Below are positions 48,801 to 59,964 of a DNA stretch of 64,000 nucleotides, piece by piece. Position 1 is the stretch's first letter; the number at the start of each line of letters is the position of its first letter. Source of the stretch: Orbicella faveolata (Eukaryota > Cnidaria > Anthozoa > Scleractinia > Merulinidae); NCBI RefSeq assembly GCF_002042975.1, contig NW_018150124.1, positions 73,676 through 137,675 on the forward strand, written 5' to 3'. The notes below the pieces were generated by a model. The model saw only the letters and a list, made by a program, of their open reading frames with translations. It searched no databases and was not told the DNA's origin. The translations under genes and the position numbers were made by a program.

Positions 48801-51800
48801 AGTTCAAAATAGCAGGGTTCAACTGTGTTACCATTAGTAAAATGTTTAGTTATAACAATAATCGGAAACCAAAGTCTTTTGCTATTGTTTTCATTCTTCT
48901 CTAGTCTTGAGCAAGACCTCATCGGAAGCATACCTGTGACCAAATCGGCAGTGAAGAGCAGCCAGGTTCAGGGCAGCATATCTAAATCTGTGACACCTTT
49001 CAGCTTCAACATCTTCCGAATCCGACGCTATCTTAATAGCAGATTCCCCTTGCCATTGTTTTCGATCAAAGTAATGATATAGACTGTCCAATGCCTCCTT
49101 AAATTCCTTTGTTCTCAAACAGTTAAGAAAGCTTGTGTAATGCTGTAAAATATAGGTTGATATAGTATTACAGGGTTATGCATGATTATCAAAGGGTATT
49201 ATGTGGCCATTGCATTGTGTTAATCAAGGTTGTTTCAGGTTGTTATTGCAAGGTTTTCAACAACATAGGTGTGTAATCACCCCTTTTTTGTGGAAAAAAT
49301 GTTTTGATTGCACTAACTAAACGTTGCACTACAGTCTACAGACAAGACTATGGACGATCAGATGCTTCTTAACGAGCTAACAAGTTGCACAAACAAAACT
49401 CACAGCCTCTGCAATATTTGGAGAAGCTGTTAAAATATCTGTTATTCTTGACTGTAATTCAGGTGGTGACAGGGCTTCTCCCTCAGCAGACTGGATCAGA
49501 GAAACCTTGAAGACAAGAGATACCAGAGGGTTTATTTACAGTCGTCACAATAAAATGATGTAAAATTAGAAAGGCCATTTTATCAAAAAAGAAAAATATG
49601 AAGCTTAATTCTTTGTTTTAGATTACTAATAAAAAATAAATTTAAAATAATGGACAGTCTTATTTTTTTTACCACATAAGCAAAACTTACTGTCAAAATT
49701 GGGGAAAAAGACATTTTATCTACTGCTTTGTTTCAGGTTGTTATTAGCCTGAGTAACAGCCACCCTCCTAAAAAGTTAGTAATCTGTTGATAATCGTGTT
49801 TAAAGCCATGTGACTTTTCCGGAATACGCTGAAAATGACCTGATTGGTGATTGATCTGTTAAATAAAGTATAATATTTGTAAATTGTTGAACTTGGCGCT
49901 TTGTGTTTTATTGTTCACCCTGACAAACATCTGGAGAGTTGGCCAAAGAGACCACAATGGAATTTGTACACTTTGTGAGCGAGATTTAGATGTCAACCTT
50001 TGAAGTTTAAAAGCCAGCTATACAAATTACGGTAAACCACAAAGTGTCCAAAATGATAATAGCTGAGTTTTCATCACTTTCCTTTAAATTTAGTGATAAA
50101 TACAGGTCTAGAGTGTTACCTGTTTTGCCAGGAAGAACTCAGCTTGTCTGTTTGACACAGAACCTTGCAGGAATGGTTTTCTGAAATGGGCCAGACAACA
50201 TTTTCCTTAGTAAGCCACAACCAGCATCATATGCATGCAATGAGAAAACAAATGTACTGTAGTTATACCCTATGATGCTTATTAATATTAAATAACAACT
50301 ACACTTAAAAGTGTTTGACAGGCTAGAGTAAAAGGAATTATCTGCATGCATTACATTGTAACGTTAATCCTTATATATTAAATATTTGGAGTGTGAAGAT
50401 GTTTACCCTGTCCTTGACATGTCATTCTTATTTCCCTCGTCTTCATTCTCCACACTTTGCATGGTGACATCCAAGCTAGTTTCCATTTCTTCTTTGTTAT
50501 TATCATTTTCACTGCTACCCAAATAAGTCTTCAGCATATCCACAAAGTGACTCACTTGACTGAAACTCATCTTATAAAATGATAAGGCCATCCGTCTTGT
50601 AAACAGACCTGGAAAACATGGCCAACTAATTTACAAAAAATATGTTCTTCTTGATTAACGAGCTAGAGAACTTCAAATTTCATGTTACACAGGATTCATC
50701 ATTGAACTGGCTTTATATCCATATGAAAAAAAAATGTATCAAAAATATGAGAAAAACACTTCCTTCTCTTACTTGATCATACACTTTCCTTAATAGGTCC
50801 TTTGCATAAATGGCATCTAAATTTGAATAACAATAGTTTATACATCCTTAGCCTCATACTCATGTTTCAAGACAAAGGATTTTTTTACATGAATGTGAGG
50901 CTAAGGGTGTATAAGCATTGTTATTCAAATATAGGCGCCATTTATGCAAAAGGGTCTATACCTTTCAGTGAGGAAGGTGGGGGTGTTTATTTCAAAGTGG
51001 AGTTTAAGAGAACTGCTCAGTGAATGTATAGCTCAGAGTACTGGTATCTGATTCTTTTTATTCAGTCAAACAATACTGACTGTGTACACACCAGGATTTT
51101 TTGGGGTCATGTGTACCAAAGGCATCCATGGTTGAGTGTCAATAAATAGCCTCAATCAATACCTTCAATCAACCCTCAACCAACACTAGACTGATACTTT
51201 ATCAACACCGCAGATGACACTCAATCAGCACTTGATCCACATCTCGGACGTGACAATAATTTTTGCAGACATGCCATTGAGTGTTGATCAATATGTATGA
51301 GTTGGTCGGCACTTGGTTGACTATTGACCGACTGTCAATTAAGTGTCAATCAAGATGGTGATCGTGTGTCAACTGAGTGTTGGCTGAATATTGATCGAGA
51401 TGTAAATCAAGTGTCAATCAAGATGATGATCAAGTGTCCATCAAGGGTCGATTGAGGGTATTGAATTGGACACTCAACTACAGATGCCTTTAGTACACAT
51501 GATCTATTTTTTTAGCCATGAGTTAAAAATCAGGTGTCTGAGAAACATTTCTCCTTAGAACATTTCATAAAAATGTTACACATTATAGGTCCATTTTTCT
51601 ATGACTTTGTCCCAAGTATGGGTCTGCAGGATGTAATATATCAAACACAAGAGACAGTGTTTCATCAGGATATCCAAACACCGAGAAGAGAGTTGAAAAT
51701 ACGACGCCTAACAGAGTATTTTTGACGAAAATCGAGGTGTTTGGATAGCCAATGAAACACCGTCTCGAGTGTTTGATATATCTTCTCAATCAAAACAAAA

Positions 51801-51876
51801 ACTAAAGAGTAAACAGAGAAGTAAAATCATCAAAACCTATGCTATTTAAGACCGGGTATCCAAACCTCCTTCACGG

Positions 51877-51916
<40 letters not shown>

Positions 51917-54216
51917 GTTTGAGAAGTTAAAGGTAATATATGGCAAGTTTTAAGCAATTGAATCAATATTGAAAACTCTAGGCTCATTAATGACAACAAC
52001 AGGAGCCACTTAACATGAACTATAACCTCATTTTTTACAATACCACACTAAAATCTTGTTGACATTAAGACAAGACTCAGTCAAACATAAACTACTGAAT
52101 TATTAATCTTGTCAAAATTGCTGTACACAACAAAGTTCCTATAACGTCATTCTGATTTTTTCAACTGAGAACCTACCAAACAAGCTTTTTTTGTGTAAAG
52201 CAGGTTCTTGTCCTATTAACAGGTTTTCTAGTGACTGAAATAATTCAGAAATCCCAGATACTCCATTCTCCACAAAGCTGTGTAAACTGCAACATAAAAT
52301 AAATTTGATTAATAATAAAAGACAAGTATACCAGGCTTCACATAAAATGGTGGATATACTGAGTTGGATATTTCAGGGTCAAGACTTAAATACAGCATTA
52401 TGGTACTGACTTTTGACCAGAAATTTGGAATTTGCAGCATCATCCAAAATTCTAAAGTCAATTCGAAAGGGGTAAAATTCCAAACTTACCACAAGTTGAG
52501 CCCTTTTCTGACCCTTCTGTATTTGCTCTGTTTCTATATCTCAGCTGATATGGCAAAACCTGGCATGGCATGCAAGGTCCATTAAGCTTGAATAAATTTA
52601 CTACAAGTTGGAAAATTGAATTACAGTAACATATAAAGTTAAAATCAAACCTTTTCACAAGCAGGTCATTCAAGTTATCATCCACAGTGTTAAGCTGCCT
52701 GCAAAGCTCTGTTAATTCTAAATCTGGGGTCTAAAAGAAGATATTGCAGAATTGTCCATAAGTAAAGCCTCTAACTACCACAGACCTTCTGATGTAAGGA
52801 GAAAGATATTTCATCTGGGGACAGTAAGGGAAAATTTTAAGAAGACCAAATTAAAATTAGATTTATTCCCCCAAATGTTTATATTCTTGATTTGTTTAGA
52901 ATAAAACTTGAAACAAACTTATCAATTACTTCCAACCCTCAAACCCTAGAATTCATGGTCAGTCAGCAGTCCCTGGAGTGGAGGAGGGTAATCCCTTATA
53001 TGGGCTTATGGAGACATGCCAATGGATGGGGTATGCTTTTTGAACGTTTTAGTCTGGAACAGGGTCAGTAAAAAATAGTGTTCACTTGTCTGGAACAGGG
53101 TATCATTTTCCCACAAATCAATACATGTCTTGCTTAGACATCAGAAACAAAACGTCTTTTGTATCAATGAATAAAATGAAATTACTAAATACTTGTTAAA
53201 AGCTTTCGGTTCAACAAACCGTAGATCTATGTTCAATAAAAACAATATAATTTTTACCTATGGAAATAATCTAGAATAGGCATTTAGCCTGGAACAGGGT
53301 CACAAAATTAGGATTTCTTGGTCTTGTGTAGGGTAAGGGTGTTTAGCAACAGCCACTTAAGCGCATCCCATACTACCAAAATAACCTCTCCACAACAGCC
53401 AGTTAATCAACAACTGGTGTGTACAAAACGCCATGTTTAATATATTGTAAAAGGTCATGAAACTTGATTCATACCATGTATCATTGGTCTCTGTTGCTGT
53501 CTGGTTTCTGTTTTATATACACAGTTCAACCCCTCTTAAACGGCCACTGTGGGGGAAATGGGTAGTGGCTGCTTAAAGGGGGCTGGCCGCTTAAAAGAGG
53601 TAAAAACAATAGAAAAGCCTTCATTGGGACTTCGATTACTGACCACCTAATAGAGGTGGCCACATAATAGGGTTTGACTGTATTTTAATTTTCTTAGGTA
53701 TTTCTATGATACAATACGCATTTTTTTAAAAACAAAATATTGCAACCCCCACCCCCTCTCCAAATAAACAGGTACCATAATACACCCCTACCTCTTCCGT
53801 AACGGACACCTCTCCACAGCGGCCACTTTACTCTGTCCCCGAGGTGGCCAATGTGGAGAGGTTCGACTGTATCAGTACAAGCTATGCTTTAAGCAGAGCG
53901 TATTACTAAGCAAACAGTTTTACAACAATAAAAGCACAGTTTTTCAAATGCTTTATAGCCTTAGATGTATGGAAAAAAGCTTGCTCAAAATACGAAAAGT
54001 ATGAGCTTTCTTCCATTCATAACCACGTAACTTGACTTTACTTCTCGACTGTACCTCAAAGAATTCCAACAAAAGCAAAGATAATTTTTGTCTGCATCTT
54101 TTGATACAATCTGTAAATTCTTCATGCTCGTCATCCGTGGAGCTCAGGTACTTGATAAGGATCAAGAGAGACACTTTGTGAGGTGAAATCCAATCTTTGT
54201 GCGACTTTGTCGCCAT
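37578..54216 (-). CDS. ANAPC5: Anaphase-promoting complex subunit 5 (3' end incomplete)
   Basis: A TPR-rich scaffold subunit of the APC/C ubiquitin ligase, which drives mitotic exit. Start MATKSHKDWISPHKVSLLIL (54055-54216; human IKDWVTPYKIAVLVLL). Further exons: 52651-52730, 52177-52286, 50407-50608 (KMSFSQVSHFVDML), 50120-50180 (SNRQAEFFLAKQ), 49404-49505, 48934-49142 (FRYAALNLAALHCRFGH), 48220-48301, 47228-47320, 46010-46077, 45372-45481 (VQQAAIWQIYG), 44182-44324, 41883-42004 (LWMASEAKMEHNRALL), 40679-40732, 39349-39496, 38789-38858, 38123-38218 (RFLLVKCQLTASS), 37578-37672 (KTRDVLYFQ). The located exons total about 669 codons (human 755). Phases agree at nearly every junction. Not found: an exon between 42005 and 44181 (human GCFAAASEVL region), about 20 residues before 39496, and the C-terminal exon. 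Divergent from TMEM203. An in-frame upstream ATG at 54231 is possible; 54216 has the better context. Confidence 0.95.
39075..39222. repeat. MITE-like element with GGGGCGGATCC-type ends
   Basis: ACAGGGGCGCATCCAGGATT at the left is answered by CACCCCCTGCACCCCGCCCCTG at the right. It lies in an ANAPC5 intron. Confidence 0.5.
39666..39816. repeat. Fold-back element, ~50-bp arms
   Basis: TGTTTTGGTGTGTAGTATCG near the left and CGATACTACACACCAAAACA near the right are perfect complements within longer, slightly diverged arms. Confidence 0.75.
39994..40270. repeat. MITE-like element, family D (copy 1)
   Basis: Starts near ATAATCGTGGACAAAAGTTT and ends CTTTTGTCCATGACTGTAG. It shares ends and interior (CAACATTGTAT...GGTGGGG, AAAAGCACTG) with 47882-48191 in the opposite orientation. 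Confidence 0.6.
40272..40372. repeat. ~100-bp inverted repeat
   Basis: AGAAGCTCTTTGGGCTCGTC with CGCAATCTT is mirrored by AAGATTGGGTGACAAGCCTA with AAGAGCGTCTGCG. It directly follows the family D element. Confidence 0.6.
41734..41758. repeat. (ATGT)n microsatellite
   Basis: About six perfect ATGT units in an ANAPC5 intron. Confidence 0.85.
43961..44106. repeat. 146-bp near-perfect palindrome (69-bp arms, 8-nt loop)
   Basis: The left arm 43961-44029 (CAATAGAGTGTTTATGTC...) and right arm 44038-44106 pair at 65 of 69 positions by direct comparison; the loop is TATGCTAG. It lies in the ANAPC5 intron just below exon 44182-44324. Any read-through transcript would fold into a long hairpin. Confidence 0.9.
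45179..45311. repeat. MITE-like element with AGTGGCGGATC-type ends
   Basis: CAGTGGCGATTCCAGACC at the left and GGGGCCCCTC...AGATCCGCCAGTG at the right are imperfect inverted repeats. It lies in an ANAPC5 intron. Confidence 0.65.
46466..46648. repeat. MITE-like element, family E (uninterrupted copy)
   Basis: CAGGGCTGTCATTAAG at the left and CTTAATGACAGCCCTG at the right form a perfect 16-bp TIR. The interior reads TAACACCTGTTATGGCTGTG and TTGCTACAGGTGTGGAGAAC. Confidence 0.85.
46701..47164. repeat. MITE-like element, family E (copy split by a second element)
   Basis: The same ends as 46466-46648 (ACAGGGCTGTCAATAAGG ... CTTAATGACAGCCCTG). After GTATGCTTG a block of about 300 bp intervenes that also occurs alone at 51628-51930; family E sequence then resumes with TTGATACAATTCACC. 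Confidence 0.75.
46756..47055. repeat. ~300-bp element, family F (copy 1, nested)
   Basis: It contains GTAATATATCAAACACGAGA, GGATATCCAAACAC and later GTGTTTGGATAGCC, and ends near GATGAATTATTAATGAATTT. It is strongly similar to 51628-51930, and its first half has internal inverted repeats. Confidence 0.75.
47516..47712. repeat. AAGGATCTT-rich degenerate repeat
   Basis: Many short variants of AAGGATC and its complement (CAAGGATCCCAAGGATTTG; GATCCTTGAAGACCCTTGAG). It is probably an old element; the family is unknown. Confidence 0.35.
47882..48191. repeat. MITE-like element, family D (copy 2)
   Basis: TACAGTCATGGACAAAATTC at the left and ACTATTGTCCACCGTTATAG at the right; the interior matches 39994-40270 in reverse. 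Confidence 0.6.
50791..50960. repeat. ~170-bp hairpin element, ~65-bp arms
   Basis: The left arm carries TTTGCATAAATGGC, TTTGAATAACAAT and CCTTAGCCTCA; the right arm carries TGAGGCTAAGG, ATTGTTATTCAAAT and GCCATTTATGCAAA. It lies in an ANAPC5 intron. Confidence 0.8.
51107..51502. repeat. 396-bp element with 35-bp TIRs and CAATCAA-rich interior
   Basis: The left end TCATGTGTACCAAAGGCATC and the right end GATGCCTTTAGTACACATGA are inverted repeats. The interior is a mosaic of TCAATCAAGATG-like and complementary GTTGATTGAG-like units, so it could fold at many registers. Confidence 0.8.
51628..51930. repeat. ~300-bp element, family F (copy 2)
   Basis: It matches 46756-47055 nearly throughout (GTAATATATCAAACACAAGA ... 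CTTGATGAATTATTAATGAG), but here it is not flanked by family E sequence. Confidence 0.75.
53034..53350. repeat. GTCTGGAACAGGGT repeat
   Basis: CTGGAACAGGGT occurs three times with degenerate spacers and ends near GGGTAAGGGTGTTTAGCAAC. It resembles a repeat often seen in cnidarian introns (memory only). Confidence 0.4.
53521..53682. repeat. MITE-like element with ACAGTTCAACCCCTCT ends
   Basis: ACAGTTCAACCCCTCTTAAA at the left is answered by AATAGGGTTTGACTGTA at the right, with GGCCAC/GTGGCC inside. A related fragment follows at about 53783-53871 (TCCACAGCGGCCAC ... GAGAGGTTCGACTGTA), and a diverged end lies at 44405 (ACAGTTGAAACCTGCTTTG). Confidence 0.65.
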
Positions 54217-54525
54217 TTTGAAAATTTTCATGTTCAAAGATTAGCGCCAACCTCTATCCCGTGGAGCAACTCTTGTCTATAGGGAGGGGGTACTGTGGTC
54301 ACGCTAGCACCAAAGCTGGAGATAGATAACAAAAGTATTTCGTGAAAAGCGACAGGTCTTACAGATTTGAATAATAATATTAGTCGGGGAAATTACATGT
54401 GAAACTATCATTCAACATTTTTATCATAGTGAATTCCATTTAAAACTTACATCCCCCTCCGCTCCCCCTGAGTAAGGGTGACTAACCAGAAGTCCTGGCG
54501 CGGAGCGTTCAAAACGACAGTGAAA

Positions 54526-54561
54526 ATGGCGGCGGAATCGTGGAAGAGAGTTGGTACATGA
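54526..54561 (+). CDS. Upstream ORF 1 of TMEM203 (11 codons)
   Basis: ATG GCG GCG GAA ... TGA encodes MAAESWKRVGT. It is only an inferred uORF: whether the transcript includes it depends on the start site. The next upstream ATG overlaps its stop (ATGA). Confidence 0.35.
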   Translation: MAAESWKRVGT

Positions 54562-54599
54562 CAACAAGCACAAGTTTGTGGCTTTGCCCTTCGACGTGA
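54558..54599 (+). CDS. Upstream ORF 2 of TMEM203 (13 codons)
   Basis: Encodes MTTSTSLWLCPST and stops 15 bp before the TMEM203 ATG. Same caveat as uORF 1. Confidence 0.3.
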   Translation: MTTSTSLWLCPST

Positions 54600-54614
54600 A
54601 ACGTTTTACATATA

Positions 54615-55019
54615 ATGATTTTTACGCTCAAGGAAGTCATCAAATGGTTAGGACTATCGATCTTCGAACTATGGATTCACATTGTGACAATTTTTGTGTT
54701 TTCAGTGTTGGTAGCCGTGAAACTGGAAGGCGGAACAATGTCATGGTGGACAGTATTTATTCCCTTGTTTGCGTGCGACGGATGTGTGGCTTACTTTTCG
54801 GCCATTGTATTCATAAGACTCTATCTGGTAGGCGACAGGCGTTTAGCGGCTATGAGAACGTTATGGAGCGCTTGTGTGGTGGCGTTGTTGCTAACTTATA
54901 AGATTCTTCTCTGCCAGCGTTTGGAAGGCATTCGAGACATAGACTATGCTGTCATACACGTACCATTGTTCATTCTCTTAAAAATGCTCGCAGTTCGGGC
55001 ATGTCAAGTCGACTATTGA
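54615..55019 (+). CDS. TMEM203: TMEM203, ER four-helix membrane protein (intronless)
   Basis: 134 residues, close to the human 136, in one exon as in vertebrates. MIFTLKEVIKWLGLSIFELW aligns with human MLFSLRELVQWLGFATFEIF; SWWTVFIPLFACDG with SWWNVFVPFFAADG; and PLFILLKMLAVRAC with PLFILLQLLMIRAC. Four hydrophobic segments (about residues 18-36, 45-66, 80-97, 112-128) fit a multi-pass protein; the human protein sits in the ER membrane and affects calcium stores and STING signalling. The start is chosen by alignment. An overlapping open frame at 54551-54901 is a shadow. Divergent from ANAPC5, in a shared-promoter arrangement. Confidence 0.93.
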   Translation: MIFTLKEVIKWLGLSIFELWIHIVTIFVFSVLVAVKLEGGTMSWWTVFIPLFACDGCVAYFSAIVFIRLYLVGDRRLAAMRTLWSACVVALLLTYKILLCQRLEGIRDIDYAVIHVPLFILLKMLAVRACQVDY

Positions 55020-58000
55020 TGTTACTAACCTGGTGAGACGAAATCTCAGAATTGCATGATTTGGGAGCTGCATTGGGTTACCTGGTCAGATCACGTGACC
55101 AATTGAGGAAGAACTGACACATCTGGCAGCCATTGTCGTTAAAAAATTAAACCATTAGATACTTTCCATGTATGAAAGCTCAACTAAGACTATAAGCAAT
55201 TAGCAATCCTGGCTTGTTATTTGAAATATTTTAATAGAAAACCATGTTTGTCTTAGAGAGAAAATAACTTGGTAATATTGATGCATGGCTTGAGTCAGAA
55301 ATGTCAGTTATGAGTAGTTTTGATGTAGAGTGATGAAAATATGTACATTTGCCAGATAGAATTTAACTTTAAGTCAGAAGAATTTTCAATACCGAAAGAG
55401 TAACGTTCAATACAATTTGTGAATATTCCATACTGAAAGAATTTAATTTTGCTAAAATATCATATTAAAGTAGTCCACAGTTTTAATTTGTAAGCAGACT
55501 TATATAATATAACATACATTTGGTACAATTTTATAAATGGCGCAATATCAATGTTTCCTTTCTCTTTTGTGTATGGTAATGTATGATAATGAGTAGAAAA
55601 CAAAGAAAACAAAGAAAACAAAGAAAACGTTCAAATTGAAACAATGTTAATATTGCACCACAACATATACAGCCCAGTGTCATCTGTACATTACAACCTC
55701 TTAAGCTAATGTAACTGAGCATTATGACTATGTCATGTCATGCTTGTTTGTCATTGACGTAATGGAGACCTTCATGCTGGTAATAAACAATTTGAAGTCC
55801 TCTTGGCATGTTCTTGTTGCAAAGCAGAGGAATTCACTTAATTTTACTTTCCACAGGTTACTATGGGGCACATTTCTTGGAATTATTACTATATTGAGAA
55901 CAATTGCTGATTGAATGTCACAGACTCTGGAATAGAGGATGTTTCTACTTGAGGAAACAGACTAGGAACTTTTAGGGGGGTCTGCATGTCCATCATTTGA
56001 ATTTCAGATTGTTTCATGTCGCAATTTCTGAATGTCATTGCATTGCAAATGTAGTCTGTAAGCAGGCTCACTTTTGAGTCACATGTGCGAGCGGCAAAGA
56101 GCCAGGCTCACAAGCAAGGTGATTTGATGAGAGGAGTCTGGTGGAGAGGTGCCACTCACATGTGTGTTCTTCAAACGTGAGACTCCTTGCAGGCTATTGC
56201 AAATAGGAATTTAACATAATTCATTTCATTTCTTGTCAACTTATCACCCTGCATGTTTGTTTTAAGAGCTTATCGCATGTTAGAATATTGCCTAACAGGG
56301 CCTCACAGATGCTTTCTGCTGCACCTCAGTGTTTATGACATGTACAGGCAGGAGGTGTTTAGGATTAGCCTTGTATAGAGTGTAGCTCAGTATGCTGTCA
56401 AATCTCTTGACCTGACTGGTGTATGTCCGCCAGGATTCACTGTGGTACCATAGAAAAAAATAACTAATGTGCAAGTTTGCAGTCTTCTCCACAGGCATGG
56501 CAGACAAAGTTGGTGGGTGAATTGATGGGCTGAGGTTGCTGTCACTGCTTCCAGGCTGGTCCCTGCTTCCAGCATTTAGGGACTGAAAAGTGGATAATGG
56601 TAATCTTCTCCAGCTTAGACCAAATTGGCCTGAATGAGAGTGGTGCTTTGAGAACAGTCAATGTTCAAATGAGATGAATAGGGGGATTTTGAGCAGAGAG
56701 AGAGTGGGCTGTTGCCCCATTAGGTTTACGTTTTTGTTTTTCCCATGCTTAAGGTACAAGGTTGAGCACTTGCTGCAACTGCTCCAGTCCTGGAATTTCT
56801 GGATCTAATATAGTCTGGAATAACAAAAACCTTGGCAATCACGCATTAATCTATTCATTCTCTGCTACCTTGTTACCCCTCCCTCTCCTCCCCCCACCCC
56901 CTTCCCGTCACGTCCTTCAGCTTAGGCGTTTACTTAGGAGGGTAGAAAAAGCCAGCCTCTGTGTATCGATGTACCCATTAATGTTTCCTTTTGCGGAAAG
57001 TTGGGAAGTTGTCATAATGAATTAAAGGAACTCTAGATAGACCACATAACCAATGCCATAGTCTACTCATCAACAGAGTCTTAACCCTTGATTCATCCAG
57101 GGCAGATGCTTTTGGGGGCACATTCTTCCGCTAGTATAAACCAGCTAATATGTACCACTCTGTCCAACCAACCCACAAGGAAAGCCGCGAAGACCAGCAG
57201 TGCATTGATTTCATGCCTGGCCTAATAGCCTGCGTAGTAAGCGTTCCTGTCTTCAGTTTTTCGCCTCTCCCGCCTCAAATCCGACAATGCTTGCTACACA
57301 GGCCGATTAACTTTCAGAAAATATTTGACGGTAATCTAATGATCGAAACGTTAAGGGTACAAAATCGCACAGGCGATTAATTTACTTTTACCAACTTTTA
57401 ATTTGATAAATAACTTTATCACGTATCCGTTTTGGGGGTCGTCACGCGCACTCAACAGTTCCCCTGTGGTTTGCACGTGACGATGCGAGGGTACTAAGCA
57501 AGACCAAGAGGCCGCAATAGCGTCTTGATCAGTTCTCTTTAATAAGAACTAGATCGAGCTTCAAGTATTTACAGACAAAAGAATTCCTGACCCACCTGAC
57601 CAGACGGACGTTTAACCACAAAATGTACACCTTGACACGTTTGAGTAATAACTTGAGCTCTCTAGTAATGTTTTCACGTACTTCCACTTTCGCAGGAGTT
57701 CCCCATCATCCATTAAACGGCATAATCAAGATTTCTTCAATTTTGAAAATTTTAACCACTCGGCGTCCTAAAGTTATTTTCACCAGCCAGCAGATCAGGA
57801 GGTTTTGTGAGATTTTGTGGGGAGGAGCATGTTCCGTGCGCGCCTTTCGCCCCAATCACTTCCCACTTGAAAGTAAGTCTCGGCCCGCTGAGCGTGACCA
57901 GAAAAACAAACTGCTCTATGGTATGCAACAGTAGTATGGAGTCTGGGTGGGTATCACCACCAGATCCGTGGACAAGACGGAGGGCGGGTTACACGGTATC

Positions 58001-59964
58001 GGATGGATTTTGACTTCCTTGACATGCTCGAGAAAGTTACATTCTCAGTTGGGACCTCTCAGTCTGAGAAGGGGCACAAATTCTAGCTAGTTCTGGTCAT
58101 AAATAAAATTGAAATAATATCCCTGTAAGAAGCACATATTGCACTGTTGCGTTTACTTTCAGTTTTTCTTCATGCTTTTTATTTGCAGTGAGATTGAAGA
58201 AATGGTTAATCAGCAAGGCAAGCAGGTAACTGAATCAGCAGCTTTGTTATTGTCTGTCGAGGCTACTGGTTTAGCTGGCCACATGTAATCTAATTGGCAG
58301 TAAACCATCTCTCTTCCGCATAAGCTTTTTCCCGTCCAGCCTTGATATGAACACTGACAGTATAGAGGGGAGAGAGGCAATGATAACGTCCGGTGCTGTT
58401 TATGCCATTTCAACTTTACTGAAAATGACTGTATATCAAGAAGGAAGAATCCAACAAGATAGCCCTACTTCGCATGCTATAATCTGACAGCTTGAAAGCC
58501 TATTAAAAGCAGAAATTCGTTAAACAGTTAAAATCGGTTCCAAAAAGTTTGGGAAAACTCTATGAAACAACCGTCCAGGGCAACGTGTCCAATTTAGAAA
58601 TAGGTCGTTTCCACAGCCCTCTCTCCCTTTGTCAAAACAGGCGGCCGCGGCTCTGTTTGCCATGAAAATTTTTCTGTTCTCTCTCACAGGATCTTCTTGA
58701 GTTCTAACAAGGAACAAGGAACGTTTGTTTCTTTGGATTTTAATAAAGAGCGATTGGTGTATTTTCTAGAACACCTCAGCTCAAATGTTATCCAATTTTA
58801 GCAATTTACGTCGCACGTGACAGAAATCACGCTGTACCTGGTTATGAGAATTGTAAACGTGAAAGCCTATATATCAAATTACATATTGTTCCCGATTCAC
58901 TACATTCACTTTCATTGCCTTGGACAAAAAAATCCCTCGAATTTGTACAACTCTGATAACTGCACGGACGAAGATCTGCGTCACGTATTTCTTGTTTGTT
59001 TGTGTATAATTGGACAATAGGTGAGAAATGGCATTGTGTTTGTAAACCAATAGCAAATCAGTGACGATAGCGTTCCAGTTGAGTTCTTTCACGTGGTACA
59101 AGAAAGAAGTGCACGGTGGTCGATCGTTCTGCAGTCGTTCGGACGTTTGGGATGGTGCTTGTCTTAGTGCTGGGGAGATTTCACATGCAGAAAACACTTT
59201 CTGATAGAAGCTTTCACCGTTCTGTTGAAGAGCCAGCTGTCACGGCGAGCGCGAACAGTCAACACGTGCGATATTACTGATATCGACATGAAATCAGCAC
59301 AAATGAAGGCAAGTGTTCTTTCGGTTGTTTGATTCTCTCCGCAGTTTTATTCCGCGTCTCGACCAGCCAGACTAAAATACACAAAACAGGACAACTTGTG
59401 AAAGCTAGAGACGATTTGTCGAGTGACACGCGCGGTCTCAACCGGGTTATAGCACTGACCACCGAACGTCGAACGAGTCACAAAAATTCTGAAAAATTTC
59501 ACCAAATATAAGCTTAAGCTCAAGACACAACTTTATTACCTGTGCAGTTTATGACAAGCGTTTCCGTGACAGACTAACCACCAAGTTGATAGCTTGACCG
59601 ATCTGTAAGCCGAGTAAGTAAAAAAATGTAAGAATTTAAGCTTAGTTTTTCCTCTGATCGAAAAATCTCTAAAGTGTGCTAACTCAGTCGTCTTGGGTTT
59701 TGTTTAGAGTTTTCGATCTCTTGGCTGGGCCTAGGAAAATTAAAATAGGGCTTTTCGTAAAAACGTGGCACCTTTTACTGTAGTTAATGATATTATTTTC
59801 CGATAAATGTTTTATCAATGGCTTACCAAGCTCAGAAGTGAATCGAAATCATTCCGAATTTTTACCTGAAGAAAGCAATAATATTGCGAAATCATCTTTA
59901 ACTTGGTTACCGTGTCTTTCAACGACAGTTCTTTTAATTCATTGACTGCTTTTTTTCCTGTTAG
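55020..59964. other. Intergenic interval, TMEM203 to IVNS1ABP-like gene
   Basis: I see no convincing gene in these 4.9 kb. The start probably carries the TMEM203 3' UTR; the end holds the promoter and the unlocated first exon(s) of the BTB-Kelch gene. Short open frames here look random. A (AAAC/AAAG)-rich run at about 55600-55627 and a C-rich tract at 56880-56905 are the only simple repeats noticed. Confidence 0.5.

Larger units (their letters stand above)
54217..54614. promoter_or_regulatory. Shared divergent promoter of ANAPC5 and TMEM203
   Basis: The two start codons face apart with 398 bp between them. ANAPC5 begins AAAATGGCGAC, and a GAAAATGGCGGCGG lies at 54522-54535 on the TMEM203 side; both resemble YY1/TISU-type initiators. 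There is no TATA box. Two short upstream ORFs fall on the TMEM203 side. Confidence 0.6.

Noticed and set aside
54551-54901. 116-codon plus-strand open frame
   Set aside because: It is the overlapping frame of TMEM203, which matches the family over its whole length.
58189-58222. Short exon-like stretch EIEEMVNQQGKQ with AG and GT borders
   Set aside because: No neighbouring exon joins it in phase and 12 residues are too few to identify a gene.
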